A DNA stretch of 63,514 nt from Candidatus Saccharibacteria bacterium GW2011_GWC2_48_9 (GCA_001003725.1 LCPR01000003.1:1-63514), one strand, 5' to 3'; shown: positions 33,628 through 41,887, counted from the first letter of the stretch. Numbers and translations: made by a program. The notes: generated from the letters alone by a model not told the origin.

Positions 33628-34521
33628 CTATCGACCGACGCCGCGAGTATGGCTTTTGCGAGCCTGATGATTTTTGCGTTTACGCATCACTAGCCAGACA
33701 ACAAGTGCGATGATGCCGACCACTAGCAGCACTCCTGCGATTGCCGCGAGTATGAAGCTCATCGGAATAACCCAGAATGTTTTCGAGACTTCGATAGTCT
33801 GATTTTGCGTACCATAGGTAAATGTACTCATGACAGTATACTTGCCGAATCTATCTATTCCCTTAAGCGGTACATCCCATTTGCGCGCACTGTCTGGAAG
33901 TATCATATCTTTGATCTCTTTATCATTGAAATCAACATCATAGACTACATCGTTACCACGAAGTACAGATACTTTTCCAAATGGCGCAAGTTGCAAGTTG
34001 CCGGTGTTTTCAAAGCGAACTCCTGCAATCATATCTTTTCCATCGTAGTAAAACGGCTTGGTAGTACCGTCTTGCGTGATGTTAAAATCTGTCAGCTGAA
34101 GTTTTTCAACAATATCACCAGGAACAGTTAATAGTATGAGTGATGCGACGCTTGCATTAAGGTTGACCTGGCTACCGTCTTCTGTGCCAGCAGGGGCAAA
34201 GCGGACAGCACCGAAATAGCCACCGGCTTGAGCATCTGCTGGCACTTCAATAAGTACTTCCACTTTCGCAGCCTCACCTGCCGGAATTGTGACATTCTCA
34301 AGTGGAGCCATAAAACGCTTCAAGCTATGAGTTGGGGCAAATTCGTTTTCATCGAGGATAAGTGCCGGTGTACCGTTCTCATCTCCGGCAATGAAGTCAT
34401 TGGTAGTAGGGCGTATCTCAATTGCCTCTTCCGTGAGGTTAGAGACCGTCATCTCAACAATCTGACTCTCCCCTGGTTTGATACTAATGTCAGACCGTAT
34501 ATACTGTGGTCGACCTATGGA
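33628..34521 (-). pseudogene. DUF916-like surface protein, 5' end missing
   Basis: The open frame runs from 34521 but the first ATG is at 34452, inside the first beta-sandwich domain. The visible part reads RSDISIKPGESQIVEMTVSN, a typical domain opening seen after a signal peptide. A second Ig-like domain follows, then a membrane helix (FILAAIAGVLLVVGIIALVV) and a basic tail (RKRKNHQARK), the pattern of DUF916/WxL-associated cell-wall proteins. No signal peptide or start codon exists upstream because a TAG at 34522-34524 and the photolyase fragment follow. So the gene has lost its 5' end. The ATG at 34452 could still give a shortened, non-exported product. Confidence 0.7.
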
Positions 34522-34641
34522 CTACACGATAGGCCATGGTTTGAGCGCCCGGTATATGGAAAAGTACGCTATATGAACAGTTCGGGTTTGCGTAAAAAAT
34601 TCGACGTTGACACGTATATACAGCGCATCAACTCTTTGTAG
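34498..34641 (+). pseudogene. Class II CPD photolyase, C-terminal fragment only
   Basis: The last 47 residues of the frame ending at 34641 match the C-terminal end of class II DNA photolyases: WSTYGLHDRPWFERPVYGK, then VRYMNSSGLRKKFDVDTYI, where known proteins have WSI.G.HD..W.ERPVFGKIRYMN..G..RKFDVD.YI. Upstream the same frame has no further similarity, because it reads through the DUF916-like gene on the other strand. The FAD-binding core and antenna domain are missing. It is a relic of a larger gene deleted at its 5' side. Confidence 0.75.
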
Positions 34642-34647
34642 CATTCG

Positions 34648-34851
34648 CTAGCTTGTTTGCATGCGGTCTTTGCTACCGACGCCCCTCTGGGATCGCAGCT
34701 CGTTACGGAACGGCGTTTCTATATACCACTCATCTACTCTGAGTGCTTTTTCGTATCTGTCGCGCAATGACGAAAGCTTCCAGCGCCTATACGGCTTTAA
34801 GCCATTCTTTATTTTGTCTGCTGACTTTTGAAATCGTAATGTTCGTGACAT
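34648..34851 (-). CDS. Small basic protein, 67 aa
   Basis: Starting at the ATG at 34851 (MSRTLRFQKSADKIKNGLKP) the protein is very basic (many Arg and Lys) and probably helical. I do not recognise it. It follows the 54-aa gene by 4 bases, and the GAGGG in the end of that gene lies about 11 bases before this start. The pair could be a small DNA- or RNA-binding unit, but no fold is clear. Confidence 0.55.
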   Translation of the reverse strand: MSRTLRFQKSADKIKNGLKPYRRWKLSSLRDRYEKALRVDEWYIETPFRNELRSQRGVGSKDRMQTS

Positions 34852-34855
34852 CAAC

Positions 34856-35020
34856 TTATACCCTCTTTGTAAATTTAGTTACTAGGTTTTCGAAGAAGTA
34901 TCCTCGCTGGACGTCCCATACTGCAGGACCATACTTCTGTTTCAGTTCTGGAAATTCTGTCATTTTCTTGCGCATAAAACCTTTGATGCGGACATCAACG
35001 CTGCGTGAACTTTGTTTCAT
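34856..35020 (-). CDS. Small basic protein, 54 aa
   Basis: The frame begins MKQSSRSVDVRIKGFMRKKM and continues with GPAVWDVQRGYFFENLVTKF, ending KRV. It is preceded by a strong ribosome site (GGAGGGG, 7 bases) and reads without interruption. Basic and soluble, family unknown. It is the first of two overlapping-spaced small genes and is divergent from the Crp/Fnr regulator, so both may share its control region. Confidence 0.6.
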   Translation of the reverse strand: MKQSSRSVDVRIKGFMRKKMTEFPELKQKYGPAVWDVQRGYFFENLVTKFTKRV

Positions 35021-35084
35021 AATTTTGCCCCTCCACCATTAATTCTTTTGTACTCTAATTGTAAAACGAAGCTCAAGACGCTTA

Positions 35085-35123
35085 TGTGTTGGTGTTCACA
35101 CATATACTGTGATAAATTTCACA
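35085..35123. promoter_or_regulatory. Two CRP-like sites in front of the Crp/Fnr gene
   Basis: TGTGATAAATTTCACA at 35108-35123 has the perfect E. coli CRP half-sites TGTGA and TCACA with 6 bases between. TGTGTTGGTGTTCACA at 35085-35100 differs by one base. They lie just upstream of a TATACT -10 box (35136-35141), and the sites overlap the -35 region. Autoregulation is the likely role. Confidence 0.65.
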
Positions 35124-35147
35124 CTCACAGAGTGGTATACTAGTAGC

Positions 35148-35813
35148 ATGACTTCGCCGCACAAAAAAATCAGGCCGTTTTCTCAGCCGCGCGCCTACAA
35201 AAAAGGCGCGAATGTGTTTTTCCAAGGCGAAGCACCCCGCAGAGGAGTTATGGTTTCCGACGGTATCATTCGCTCATACACTATCACTACATCTGGCGAA
35301 GAGCGTACAATAGCCTTTTTTACAAAAGGCGACATCTTACCGCTATCTTGGCTCATGGGCACCACCTCCAACTCTCTGTTTTACTATGAGGCGGTGACAG
35401 ACGTACGAACACTACAGTTTAGCCGCGAAGATTTTGAAACTCATGTCCTCAAAGATCCAGAGGCCCTACTCTCAATGTTTCACACACTTAGTACCGACCA
35501 TACCGCAGCAATGCTCAGAGTTAACGGACTTGAGCAGTCGCGAGCAGAAGAAAAAGTTGCCTTTACGCTCTACTATCTTGTGTTCCGCTACGGCACTAAA
35601 GCCGATAACGATTCATTTCATACGATAGACATCCCCCTCAAGCATAATCTTATCGCTGGACTCGTAGGCCTGAGCCGTGAAAGCACTACAAAGATACTCC
35701 TACACCTTCAAAAGCAAGGCATCATCAAATACAGCGGCTCAAACTACAAAGTGTGCAAGGACATGCTCGAGAACTACATTGGCGAAGACGCGTTTCGTGA
35801 CGTCACACTGTAG
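35148..35813 (+). CDS. Crp/Fnr-family transcription regulator
   Basis: I start at the ATG at 35148 because the predicted transcript also starts about there; the mRNA is probably leaderless. The 221-residue product has an N-terminal cyclic-nucleotide-binding-like beta barrel (KGANVFFQGEAPRRGVMV, FTKGDILPLSWLMG), a dimer helix, and a C-terminal winged helix with recognition helix GLSRESTTKILLHLQK. The SRE core is the one CRP uses to read TGTGA, in agreement with the sites upstream. No N-terminal FNR-type cysteine cluster is present. The ligand (cAMP or other) is unknown: the PBC motif RxA is not clear. Confidence 0.9.
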   Translation: MTSPHKKIRPFSQPRAYKKGANVFFQGEAPRRGVMVSDGIIRSYTITTSGEERTIAFFTKGDILPLSWLMGTTSNSLFYYEAVTDVRTLQFSREDFETHVLKDPEALLSMFHTLSTDHTAAMLRVNGLEQSRAEEKVAFTLYYLVFRYGTKADNDSFHTIDIPLKHNLIAGLVGLSRESTTKILLHLQKQGIIKYSGSNYKVCKDMLENYIGEDAFRDVTL

Positions 35814-35816
35814 ATG

Positions 35817-36188
35817 CTACGCTAAAATAGTTCGTACGATTCGAATAAGCTCTTTTGGTGCAGCCCTAGCCTTGAGCACATATCGCTCCGCCCCTAGGTC
35901 GTACGCATCGTCGATTTCTTTCTTGGCATCATAGTTGGAAAAGACCACCACGTGAGTGTCTTCATGCAGCTCAGGCTTATAGGCTTCGAGAAACTCAATT
36001 CCGTTCATGACTGGCATGCGAAGATCTAAAAATATTATGCCGGGGTCGCCTTTTTCGGCCAATAGGTCGAGGGCCACTTTTCCATTTTCAGCAGCATGCA
36101 CATCAATGTTCTCAGACTCAAGAATCATGACATACGCCTCTCGTAAATCGACGTCGTCTTCTACAATTAACACAGATTTTTTATTCAT
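35817..36188 (-). CDS. Single-domain response regulator
   Basis: The 123 residues are a lone receiver domain: acid pocket VEDDVDL at the start, phosphoryl Asp in IIFLDLRMPVMNG, the Ser/Thr-like position VVFSNYDA, and Lys in RYVLKARAAP. There is no output domain, so it would work as a phosphorelay shuttle or through protein contact. Third response regulator-type gene of the cluster, separated by 44 bases from the hybrid kinase upstream. Confidence 0.93.
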   Translation of the reverse strand: MNKKSVLIVEDDVDLREAYVMILESENIDVHAAENGKVALDLLAEKGDPGIIFLDLRMPVMNGIEFLEAYKPELHEDTHVVVFSNYDAKKEIDDAYDLGAERYVLKARAAPKELIRIVRTILA

Positions 36189-36232
36189 ATCATCATTTAT
36201 AATACATGAAGTATTAAAGACTAAGATGTAAT

Positions 36233-37345
36233 TTATTTCACACTTGGCAATAATAGCTTAAACTTCGACCCAGTATCATGCGCCTCGTATACCAAGTCAC
36301 CGCCGTGGAGTCGTGCTACAGATTGTGCCCAATACAGCCCTAGTCCTGTACCACCGACTTCTGTTGAAAGTTCGTTTTCGATACGAGAAAACTTCTTAAA
36401 CAGTTTGTCGGGCTCACTCACACCGACGCCGTGGTCCTCTATGCTCACTTCTATCATGCCGAAATTCAGCGCAACTGCTATATGTGTATTCGACTGTGGC
36501 CTAGAATACTTACACGCATTTTCTAGCAAATTATCGATAATCATACGAATAGCGCTTTCATCTACCATTCCCTCTGCTTTTATATCGTAGCTACTGGAGA
36601 TTGCTTGATTGTTACTCGCAAATATTGGAGTAAAATCTTCTGCTGCGCTTTTCACTATCTCCGACACATCGATGCGCTGCCTAGCAAGATTATACGCGCC
36701 AGAATCCACTTGCGCCACCTTAAGCAAGTTATTAATGATCGACAATTGCCGTTCGTTGCTTTTATACGCCTTGTCCAAAAACCGTTGTTGCTTCTCGCTC
36801 AGGTCGCCCGCATGTCCATCGAGCACCATAGCTATGTATTGCTTCACGGTGGTTACCGGTGTTCGCAACTGGTGAGAAGCGATGGATATAAACTCATCTT
36901 TGCTTCTGTTGATTTCAAGTAGGTGATTGATCTTCTGTTTTTCTTGCTCTTTACGGCCAAGCGCATAATACAACGCTCGAGCAAGGCTTTCACTTGTGAG
37001 GTTTTTCTTCACCAGATAGTCAGACGCCGCTAGTTGCAGCGACTCTCGTTCAATATCCAAATCTCCTACTCCCGTAAGTAGTATAAATGGCTCAAGCCTC
37101 TCTATTGCGCGAACTTCTTGCAGTACATCGAGGCCAGTACGACCATCGATACGGTAATCTATCAAGTAGATATCGTGTGCTGCAGCGCAAATCTTTTCGA
37201 TAGCCTCGTCGCTCGACGACACCCACTCAAGCTTGCTGTCGATAGATTTCATCGACGCAAAAAGATGTTTAATAATAAGATAGTCTTCTTCGTCGTCGTC
37301 TACCAGCAGTACACGAATAACATCGGGGATGCTATTTGGTATCAT
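36233..37345 (-). CDS. Receiver-histidine kinase hybrid (REC-HisKA-HATPase)
   Basis: The 370 residues start with a receiver domain (VLLVDDDEEDYLIIKHLF, phosphoryl Asp in IYLIDYRIDG), then HisKA with ISIASHQLRTPVTTVKQYIA as the phospho-His site, and a HATPase domain (IDNLLENACKYSRPQ, ISIEDHGVGVSEPDK, GGTGLGLYWAQSV). No membrane segment, so it is cytoplasmic. It overlaps the gene before it by 14 bases. It probably takes a signal from the response regulators nearby and phosphorylates another. Confidence 0.95.
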   Translation of the reverse strand: MIPNSIPDVIRVLLVDDDEEDYLIIKHLFASMKSIDSKLEWVSSSDEAIEKICAAAHDIYLIDYRIDGRTGLDVLQEVRAIERLEPFILLTGVGDLDIERESLQLAASDYLVKKNLTSESLARALYYALGRKEQEKQKINHLLEINRSKDEFISIASHQLRTPVTTVKQYIAMVLDGHAGDLSEKQQRFLDKAYKSNERQLSIINNLLKVAQVDSGAYNLARQRIDVSEIVKSAAEDFTPIFASNNQAISSSYDIKAEGMVDESAIRMIIDNLLENACKYSRPQSNTHIAVALNFGMIEVSIEDHGVGVSEPDKLFKKFSRIENELSTEVGGTGLGLYWAQSVARLHGGDLVYEAHDTGSKFKLLLPSVK

Positions 37346-37799
37346 GCTTTGGCAGCTCTACTATTTCAAACCAGTATCGGCCAAGCGAATTCATGACATC
37401 AAGCAGGCTATTGAAGGTGACTGGTTTCGTCACAAACGAATTGACACCAAGCTTGTACGAACGGTATATATCCTCTTCTGCCTTAGAGGTCGTAAACACC
37501 ACCACTGGTATATCACGAAGTGCTTCATGCTCTTTAATCTCTTTGAGTGCTTCACGTCCATCTTTTCGCGGCATATTGAGATCGAGCAAGATAATACCAG
37601 GGCGTGGTGTTGGCTTATGTTCGTACTCACCTCGCTTCAACAAGTAGTCTAGCAATTCTTCGCCGTCGCTCACGCGCACCAAGTCGTTAAGCAGCTTGCT
37701 TTCTTTAAGCGCTTTTTTTGTCAGCATATAGTCATCATCGTCGTCGTCTGCCATCAAGATAACCATTGGGTCGTTGTATGTGCTCATATAATACCTCAA
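37332..37799 (-). CDS. Rcp1-like response regulator
   Basis: This 155-residue receiver-only protein has ILMADDDDDDYMLTKKALKE at the start, the Asp site in GIILLDLNMPRKDGREAL, and VVFTTSKAEEDIYRSY with the Lys in NSFVTKPV. The pattern is that of response regulators that pair with phytochrome-type or multi-PAS kinases (Rcp1 type). It overlaps the multi-PAS kinase upstream by 4 bases and the hybrid kinase downstream by 14 bases, so the three are translated as one operon. Confidence 0.94.
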   Translation of the reverse strand: MRYYMSTYNDPMVILMADDDDDDYMLTKKALKESKLLNDLVRVSDGEELLDYLLKRGEYEHKPTPRPGIILLDLNMPRKDGREALKEIKEHEALRDIPVVVFTTSKAEEDIYRSYKLGVNSFVTKPVTFNSLLDVMNSLGRYWFEIVELPKHDTK

Positions 37800-39829
37800 T
37801 CTCCTTTCGGTAAGTTTACCGTAAAGATTGTTCCTTTGTTAAGTTTGCTAGTTACCTCAATATTTCCATTATATCGCTCTACGATTTTTTTGCATACCGC
37901 CAGTCCGATACCTGTGCCTTCGAATGCTTGCTTCGCATGAAGACGTTGAAACACTGCGAATATTTTCTGTTGGTATTTATCATCGATACCGATACCATTA
38001 TCTTTGACGGAAATCTTATGATATTTATCGTCACTTGTGTAGTCAATCTCGATCACTGGGTCACGGTCTGGTGCATGAAACTTGAGGGCGTTTGATATGA
38101 CGTTTTGAAACAATTGGCGCATGTGTGTTTCGTCGGCGCACACTACAGGAAGCGTAGATTTAATCACCACTTTTCCGTGCTCGCGTTTGATACGCTCTTC
38201 GATATCCGCAGTAGTGTCGGCCAGTACTTCATTAAGATCGACGTTAGACGTGACAGCCGGCTTAGTTGTCACGCGAGAAAACGCCAATAGATCTTCAATC
38301 AGTTTGCTCATTCTGCTAGCCGAACTCTGGATGCGAGACAGGTATTCATTACCATCGCCAAGCCCTTCAGAATACTCGCTGACAAGTAGGTCGCCAAACG
38401 CTTGAATCTTGCGGAGTGGCTCTTGCAAATCGTGCGAAGAAACATATGCAAATTCCTCAAGCTCTTTGTTACTACGCTTGAGCTCATCGCCATACTGTCG
38501 TAGCTTCTGCTCGACATCTTGACGCTTTTTTATCTCGTCTCTCAGACCTTCGTTTGTCAGCTTGAGTTGCGAAGTACGTTCAGCCACACGGGATTCAAGC
38601 CGCTCTTTTTCCAGCTGCAGCTGTGTTTCTAGTTTTTTCCTTTTTTCAATCTCTTTGATAGAGTCGTCTATGTCGGTACACGTACCGTACCATTTCACGA
38701 TTTCATTTTTATCGTTCTTGTAGGGGAGTGCCCGACCAATAACCCAGCGATACTGATTCGTCTTCGCATTGTATAGTCGATATTTCATCTCGTACGGCTC
38801 GCCCGTCTTAAGAGATTTTAGCCACGTCTTGCGTGCCTCGGCTTGATCATCTGCGTGAAAGAGATTGTTCCATCCTTCGCCGTCAGTGTCACCTTCCTGG
38901 GTACCAGTGTATTCGTACCAGTGCCGGTTATAGTATTCGTGATAGCCATCGGGTCGCGTAATCCACACGAGTTGCGGCATGGTATCTGCCATAAATCGGA
39001 GTCGCTCTTCGCTATCTTTTAGTTTTTCTTCGGCGTGTTTACGTGACGATATGTCAATCATCACACCAGGAAACTGTACGGCCGCACCCTCAGCATTTCG
39101 CTCTACGCGCCCGCGGGCAATAACCCAGCGGATATTCCCTTCGCTGTCGATGGTGCGGTACTCGCTTTCAAAATCTTTGCCGTTTTTTAGTGTCTCCTCT
39201 ATAAGGGCAGAAACATGTGTGCGATCTTCTTTATAGATAGAGTCGATAAATGTCTTAAGCGGCAAACCTTCTAGTGCCTTACTCTGCGAAACCCCAAAAA
39301 GATTTGCGAGCCCCTTGTCTGCAGTCACCACATCTTTTTGTATATCCCACGACCACGATCCAATCAGACCCGTCACCATAGCTTCTTCAAGCTTTAGGTT
39401 GGCGAGTTTGAGTTGTTCGTTTGATTTAACGAGCTCAGTGACATCTGCCGTAGACTGGATAATCGCTACACATTTGCCCCCCTTAATAATAGGGTAGTGC
39501 GTTGCGCGCCAGAAACGTACCTGCATATCACCTGTTTTGTCAGCCAAATCATAACGGATCAAACCAGTACTATCAGGCTCGTGAGTCCGCAGTACGGCTT
39601 CCAGCGATTTCGAGAGTTCACCTTGCCCCGTCTTGACGGCGAGCTCGGATGTATCGGGAAATACGTCGAATAATTTTTTGCCAATAACGTCTTTGCGTCG
39701 CTTACCTGTTATATGCAGGTATTCGTTACTTGCCGCCACCATCACAAAATCACGATCTTTTGGATCAAATACAACATACTGCTCGGGCAATATATTGAAG
39801 ATTGAGGCGTAATCTAATGTTTCTGGCAT
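37796..39829 (-). CDS. Multi-PAS sensor histidine kinase
   Basis: The 677 residues contain three PAS regions (about 6-135, 145-270 and 275-400, with PAC ends such as QFPGVMIDISSRKHAEEKLK), a coiled coil (about 400-450), a HisKA domain with FAYVSSHDLQEPLRKIQAFG, and a HATPase end (QNVISNALKFHAPD, ISVKDNGIGIDDKYQQKIF, EGTGIGLAVCKKIVE). No membrane helix is present, so it senses an internal cue such as redox state, light-bound cofactor or a small molecule. First gene of the signalling operon. Confidence 0.95.
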   Translation of the reverse strand: MPETLDYASIFNILPEQYVVFDPKDRDFVMVAASNEYLHITGKRRKDVIGKKLFDVFPDTSELAVKTGQGELSKSLEAVLRTHEPDSTGLIRYDLADKTGDMQVRFWRATHYPIIKGGKCVAIIQSTADVTELVKSNEQLKLANLKLEEAMVTGLIGSWSWDIQKDVVTADKGLANLFGVSQSKALEGLPLKTFIDSIYKEDRTHVSALIEETLKNGKDFESEYRTIDSEGNIRWVIARGRVERNAEGAAVQFPGVMIDISSRKHAEEKLKDSEERLRFMADTMPQLVWITRPDGYHEYYNRHWYEYTGTQEGDTDGEGWNNLFHADDQAEARKTWLKSLKTGEPYEMKYRLYNAKTNQYRWVIGRALPYKNDKNEIVKWYGTCTDIDDSIKEIEKRKKLETQLQLEKERLESRVAERTSQLKLTNEGLRDEIKKRQDVEQKLRQYGDELKRSNKELEEFAYVSSHDLQEPLRKIQAFGDLLVSEYSEGLGDGNEYLSRIQSSASRMSKLIEDLLAFSRVTTKPAVTSNVDLNEVLADTTADIEERIKREHGKVVIKSTLPVVCADETHMRQLFQNVISNALKFHAPDRDPVIEIDYTSDDKYHKISVKDNGIGIDDKYQQKIFAVFQRLHAKQAFEGTGIGLAVCKKIVERYNGNIEVTSKLNKGTIFTVNLPKGD

Positions 39830-39836
39830 AGTAAGT

Positions 39837-39855
39837 TGTGACTTTCATTATCACA
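39837..39855. promoter_or_regulatory. Wide CRP-like inverted repeat before the kinase operon
   Basis: TGTGA and TCACA half-sites occur with 9 instead of 6 bases between them, 8 bases upstream of the kinase ATG. The spacing is not standard for a Crp site, so I treat it as doubtful. Confidence 0.3.
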
Positions 39856-39932
39856 GCAGCTACCATCTTTTTGGCTGTCCGGTCAAGCTGTTGATACTTA
39901 GTTTCATTGTTAATTATATAATCATATGTGCA

Positions 39933-39964
39933 AAAAATACAGGAGCCGTCGCTAGCTCCTGTAT
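39933..39964 (-). terminator. Terminator of the GlsB-type gene
   Basis: TACAGGAGC pairs with GCTCCTGTA around an 8-base loop, and on the minus strand a run of six T follows. It lies about 30 bases after the stop. Confidence 0.85.
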
Positions 39965-39994
39965 TGTGCACATTGGTGCACCAGCGTAACTAAA

Positions 39995-40252
39995 CTACTT
40001 GCGTCCAGTTAATGCTTTTACGATTGCAAGCAAGATAACTGAACCGAGAATAGCGGTTACGAAACCACCGATGCTAAAGAGCTCAGGATCGGCATCGAGT
40101 AGGAAACTTACGACCCACCCACCGATTACTGCACCAATAACACCCACTATGATATTGAGGCCGACACCCATAGATGCATCAGTTTTCATAATCTTTGATG
40201 CGATCCATCCGGCAAGTCCACCAACTACGATCCATGCAATGAAATTTAACAT
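39995..40252 (-). CDS. GlsB/YeaQ/YmgE-family stress membrane protein
   Basis: The 85-residue protein has three membrane segments (about 2-20, 27-50, 57-80) with the family's glycine-rich helices WIVVGGLAGWIASKIM and NIIVGVIGAVIGGWVVSF. Members are induced by general stress (transglycosylase-associated proteins). It is divergent from the PRC-barrel operon, and the region between carries two CRP-like sites. Strong start (AAAGGAT). Confidence 0.93.
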   Translation of the reverse strand: MLNFIAWIVVGGLAGWIASKIMKTDASMGVGLNIIVGVIGAVIGGWVVSFLLDADPELFSIGGFVTAILGSVILLAIVKALTGRK

Positions 40253-40309
40253 ATATTTAATCCTTTCTTACGTTATGTCACTACAATAAAGCTTTGAAAA
40301 CTATCTTGC

Positions 40310-40325
40310 TGTGAAAAATGTCACA
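40310..40325. promoter_or_regulatory. CRP-like site for the GlsB-type gene
   Basis: TGTGAAAAATGTCACA has perfect TGTGA and TCACA half-sites. If TATTGT at 40288-40283 (minus strand) is the -10 box, transcription starts near 40276 and the site is centred at about -41.5, the classic position for class II activation. That start is a prediction. Confidence 0.6.
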
Positions 40326-40393
40326 AAATAAATGATTTTGTAATACTAGCATGCATATCTGAAAATTAACCAACTTAACAATCTATTGATTTA

Positions 40394-40409
40394 TGTGAAA
40401 TATGTTACA
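40394..40409. promoter_or_regulatory. CRP-like site before the PRC-barrel operon
   Basis: TGTGAAATATGTTACA has one perfect and one near-perfect half-site. It overlaps the likely -35 region of the plus-strand promoter with TATACT at 40419-40424. The orientation suggests control of the operon at 40473, and the direction of the effect cannot be told. Confidence 0.5.
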
Positions 40410-40472
40410 GAGTTACAATATACTGTCGTCTTATAGTGAGTATGTGCTAAACAAAGAAAGGAATATGATAGC

Positions 40473-40655
40473 GTGCAAAATAATTTTATTCAGGTAAAAG
40501 GCGATCAGGTAATCATCGACATAAACGACCTTATGACTCTTGCTCTTGTAGCCGCTGTTGTGATAGTTGCGCTGATCGTTGTCACCGTCGCGTTGAAAAA
40601 ACGCAAAAAGAACTTTATTAAAACACTCCCCACAAACCTAAAGGAGGATGCGTAA
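40473..40655 (+). CDS. Small single-pass membrane protein, 60 aa
   Basis: From the GTG at 40473 (AAAGGAAT about 11 bases upstream) the product has a short N-terminus (MQNNFIQVKGDQVIIDINDL), a membrane helix (LALVAAVVIVALIVVTVALK) and a basic, cytoplasmic tail. Function unknown. The stop is 2 bases before the next gene, whose strong ribosome site AAAGGAGG lies within this gene. First in the operon with the PRC-barrel protein. Confidence 0.75.
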   Translation: MQNNFIQVKGDQVIIDINDLMTLALVAAVVIVALIVVTVALKKRKKNFIKTLPTNLKEDA

Positions 40656-40657
40656 AT

Positions 40658-41773
40658 ATGATTATCAAAGGAAAAGACGTCATAGGCCTAAATGTAGTGA
40701 CCGTCGACACTGGAAGGATCGTCGAAACAGTCGATGACATAGCCTACGACCCTACAAACCACCGCATAGTAGCACTGCTTGTAGATAGCGGCGGAATATT
40801 TTCCTCAGCGAAGGCAATCCACATGGACGACGTTCGTAATATTGGCGAAGACGCGGTGATTATACCAAGCATCAGTGCCATTCAATCTATCAACGACCTA
40901 GGCGACGACGTTCGATCAATCTCTAACTCCAACAAGCATCTCGTGAAGACAAATGTACTAACAGTCGACGGAAAAGAACTTGGGCGAGTGACCGATATAC
41001 ATTTTGAATCTACGGATGGTATGGTCGATTCGATGGAAGTTTCACAGGGTGGTCTCAAAACACTAGCCGAAGGTAAAAAGTCGATTAAACCCTCTGACAT
41101 TGTCACAATTGGCGCAGATACAACAATAGTCAGCACCTACATCGAAATGGAGCTCGAAGAACAAGGCGAAGAAGGTGGACTTAAGGGCGTATTTAATAAT
41201 GCCAAAGAAAATGTCCAAGAAGCGGCCGAAAAAACAGCAGCTACTGCAAAAGAGGCTTCGGCAACTGCAAAAGAAAAGGCAATTGAGTTTCGCGATAACG
41301 CGACAGACAAAGCAGAAGAAGCTCGAGATACACTAGTCGAGAAAAGCGCTGAAACACGTGAAGCAGCAATCGATGCGGCGGAAACTGTCAGACAGAAATC
41401 GAACGATTTTTCCGATCAGGCAAAGCTCAAGGCGAGCGAAATCCGCAAAGAAGCTCGCGAACAAGCCGAAGAAACTCGTGATACGATTGAGCAGAAGACC
41501 GACGAAGTTCGCACCACAGCAAATGAACTAAAGCATGACGTAGCAAAGAAGGCCGATGAGCTAGAATCTGCAGCACACTCAAAAGCTCATGAGGTTCAGC
41601 AGAGTTCACAAAAGTCTCGTCAATCTGTTCACCAAAAAGCCGAGGAACTTGCAAGTGAAGTGCGACACAAAGCTCAAGATGAACAGCTAACAGCCGAGCA
41701 TAAAGTAGCCGAAACCCAACAGAAAGTCTCAGAATTAACAGATAAAACACGGGGAGATCTAAAGCATGGCTAA
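40658..41773 (+). CDS. PRC-barrel protein with a long repetitive helical tail
   Basis: The 371 residues start with two PRC-barrel domains (about 1-75, GKDVIGLNVVTVDTGRIVE; about 90-165, KHLVKTNVLTVDGKELGRV). After a short linker, residues about 175-371 are one long, highly charged helical region with repeating Lys/Glu/Ala blocks (KEKAIEFRDNATDKAEEARD and KASEIRKEAREQAEETRD), resembling LEA or apolipoprotein-like proteins. Such tails can shield membranes or proteins under stress (inference). It is in the putative Crp regulon. Confidence 0.88.
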   Translation: MIIKGKDVIGLNVVTVDTGRIVETVDDIAYDPTNHRIVALLVDSGGIFSSAKAIHMDDVRNIGEDAVIIPSISAIQSINDLGDDVRSISNSNKHLVKTNVLTVDGKELGRVTDIHFESTDGMVDSMEVSQGGLKTLAEGKKSIKPSDIVTIGADTTIVSTYIEMELEEQGEEGGLKGVFNNAKENVQEAAEKTAATAKEASATAKEKAIEFRDNATDKAEEARDTLVEKSAETREAAIDAAETVRQKSNDFSDQAKLKASEIRKEAREQAEETRDTIEQKTDEVRTTANELKHDVAKKADELESAAHSKAHEVQQSSQKSRQSVHQKAEELASEVRHKAQDEQLTAEHKVAETQQKVSELTDKTRGDLKHG

Positions 41774-41876
41774 AAATAAATCTAAATTCATGATGCTACT
41801 TAAAGCGTTGCCGTTCATACTACAAGCTATTAGATGGTTTAGGGCGTCACGAAGCACTTCAAAAGCAAGGAAATAG
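41766..41876 (+). CDS. Small cationic peptide, 36 aa
   Basis: The ATG overlaps the end of the PRC-barrel gene by 8 bases, and GGGGAGA lies about 8 bases upstream. The peptide starts MAKNKSKFMMLLKALPFILQ and continues with AIRWFRASRSTS. It has a net positive charge and a hydrophobic middle that would lie on or in the membrane. Very likely the third gene of the operon. Function unknown. Confidence 0.6.
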   Translation: MAKNKSKFMMLLKALPFILQAIRWFRASRSTSKARK

Positions 41877-41887
41877 AGTGTATACGG

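Noticed and set aside
34228-34641. 137-codon plus-strand frame as one gene
   Set aside because: Only its last 47 codons look like a photolyase; the first part is the mirror of the DUF916-like gene.
39837-39855. Fifth Crp site before the kinase operon
   Set aside because: The half-sites are 9 bases apart instead of 6; kept only as a doubtful feature.
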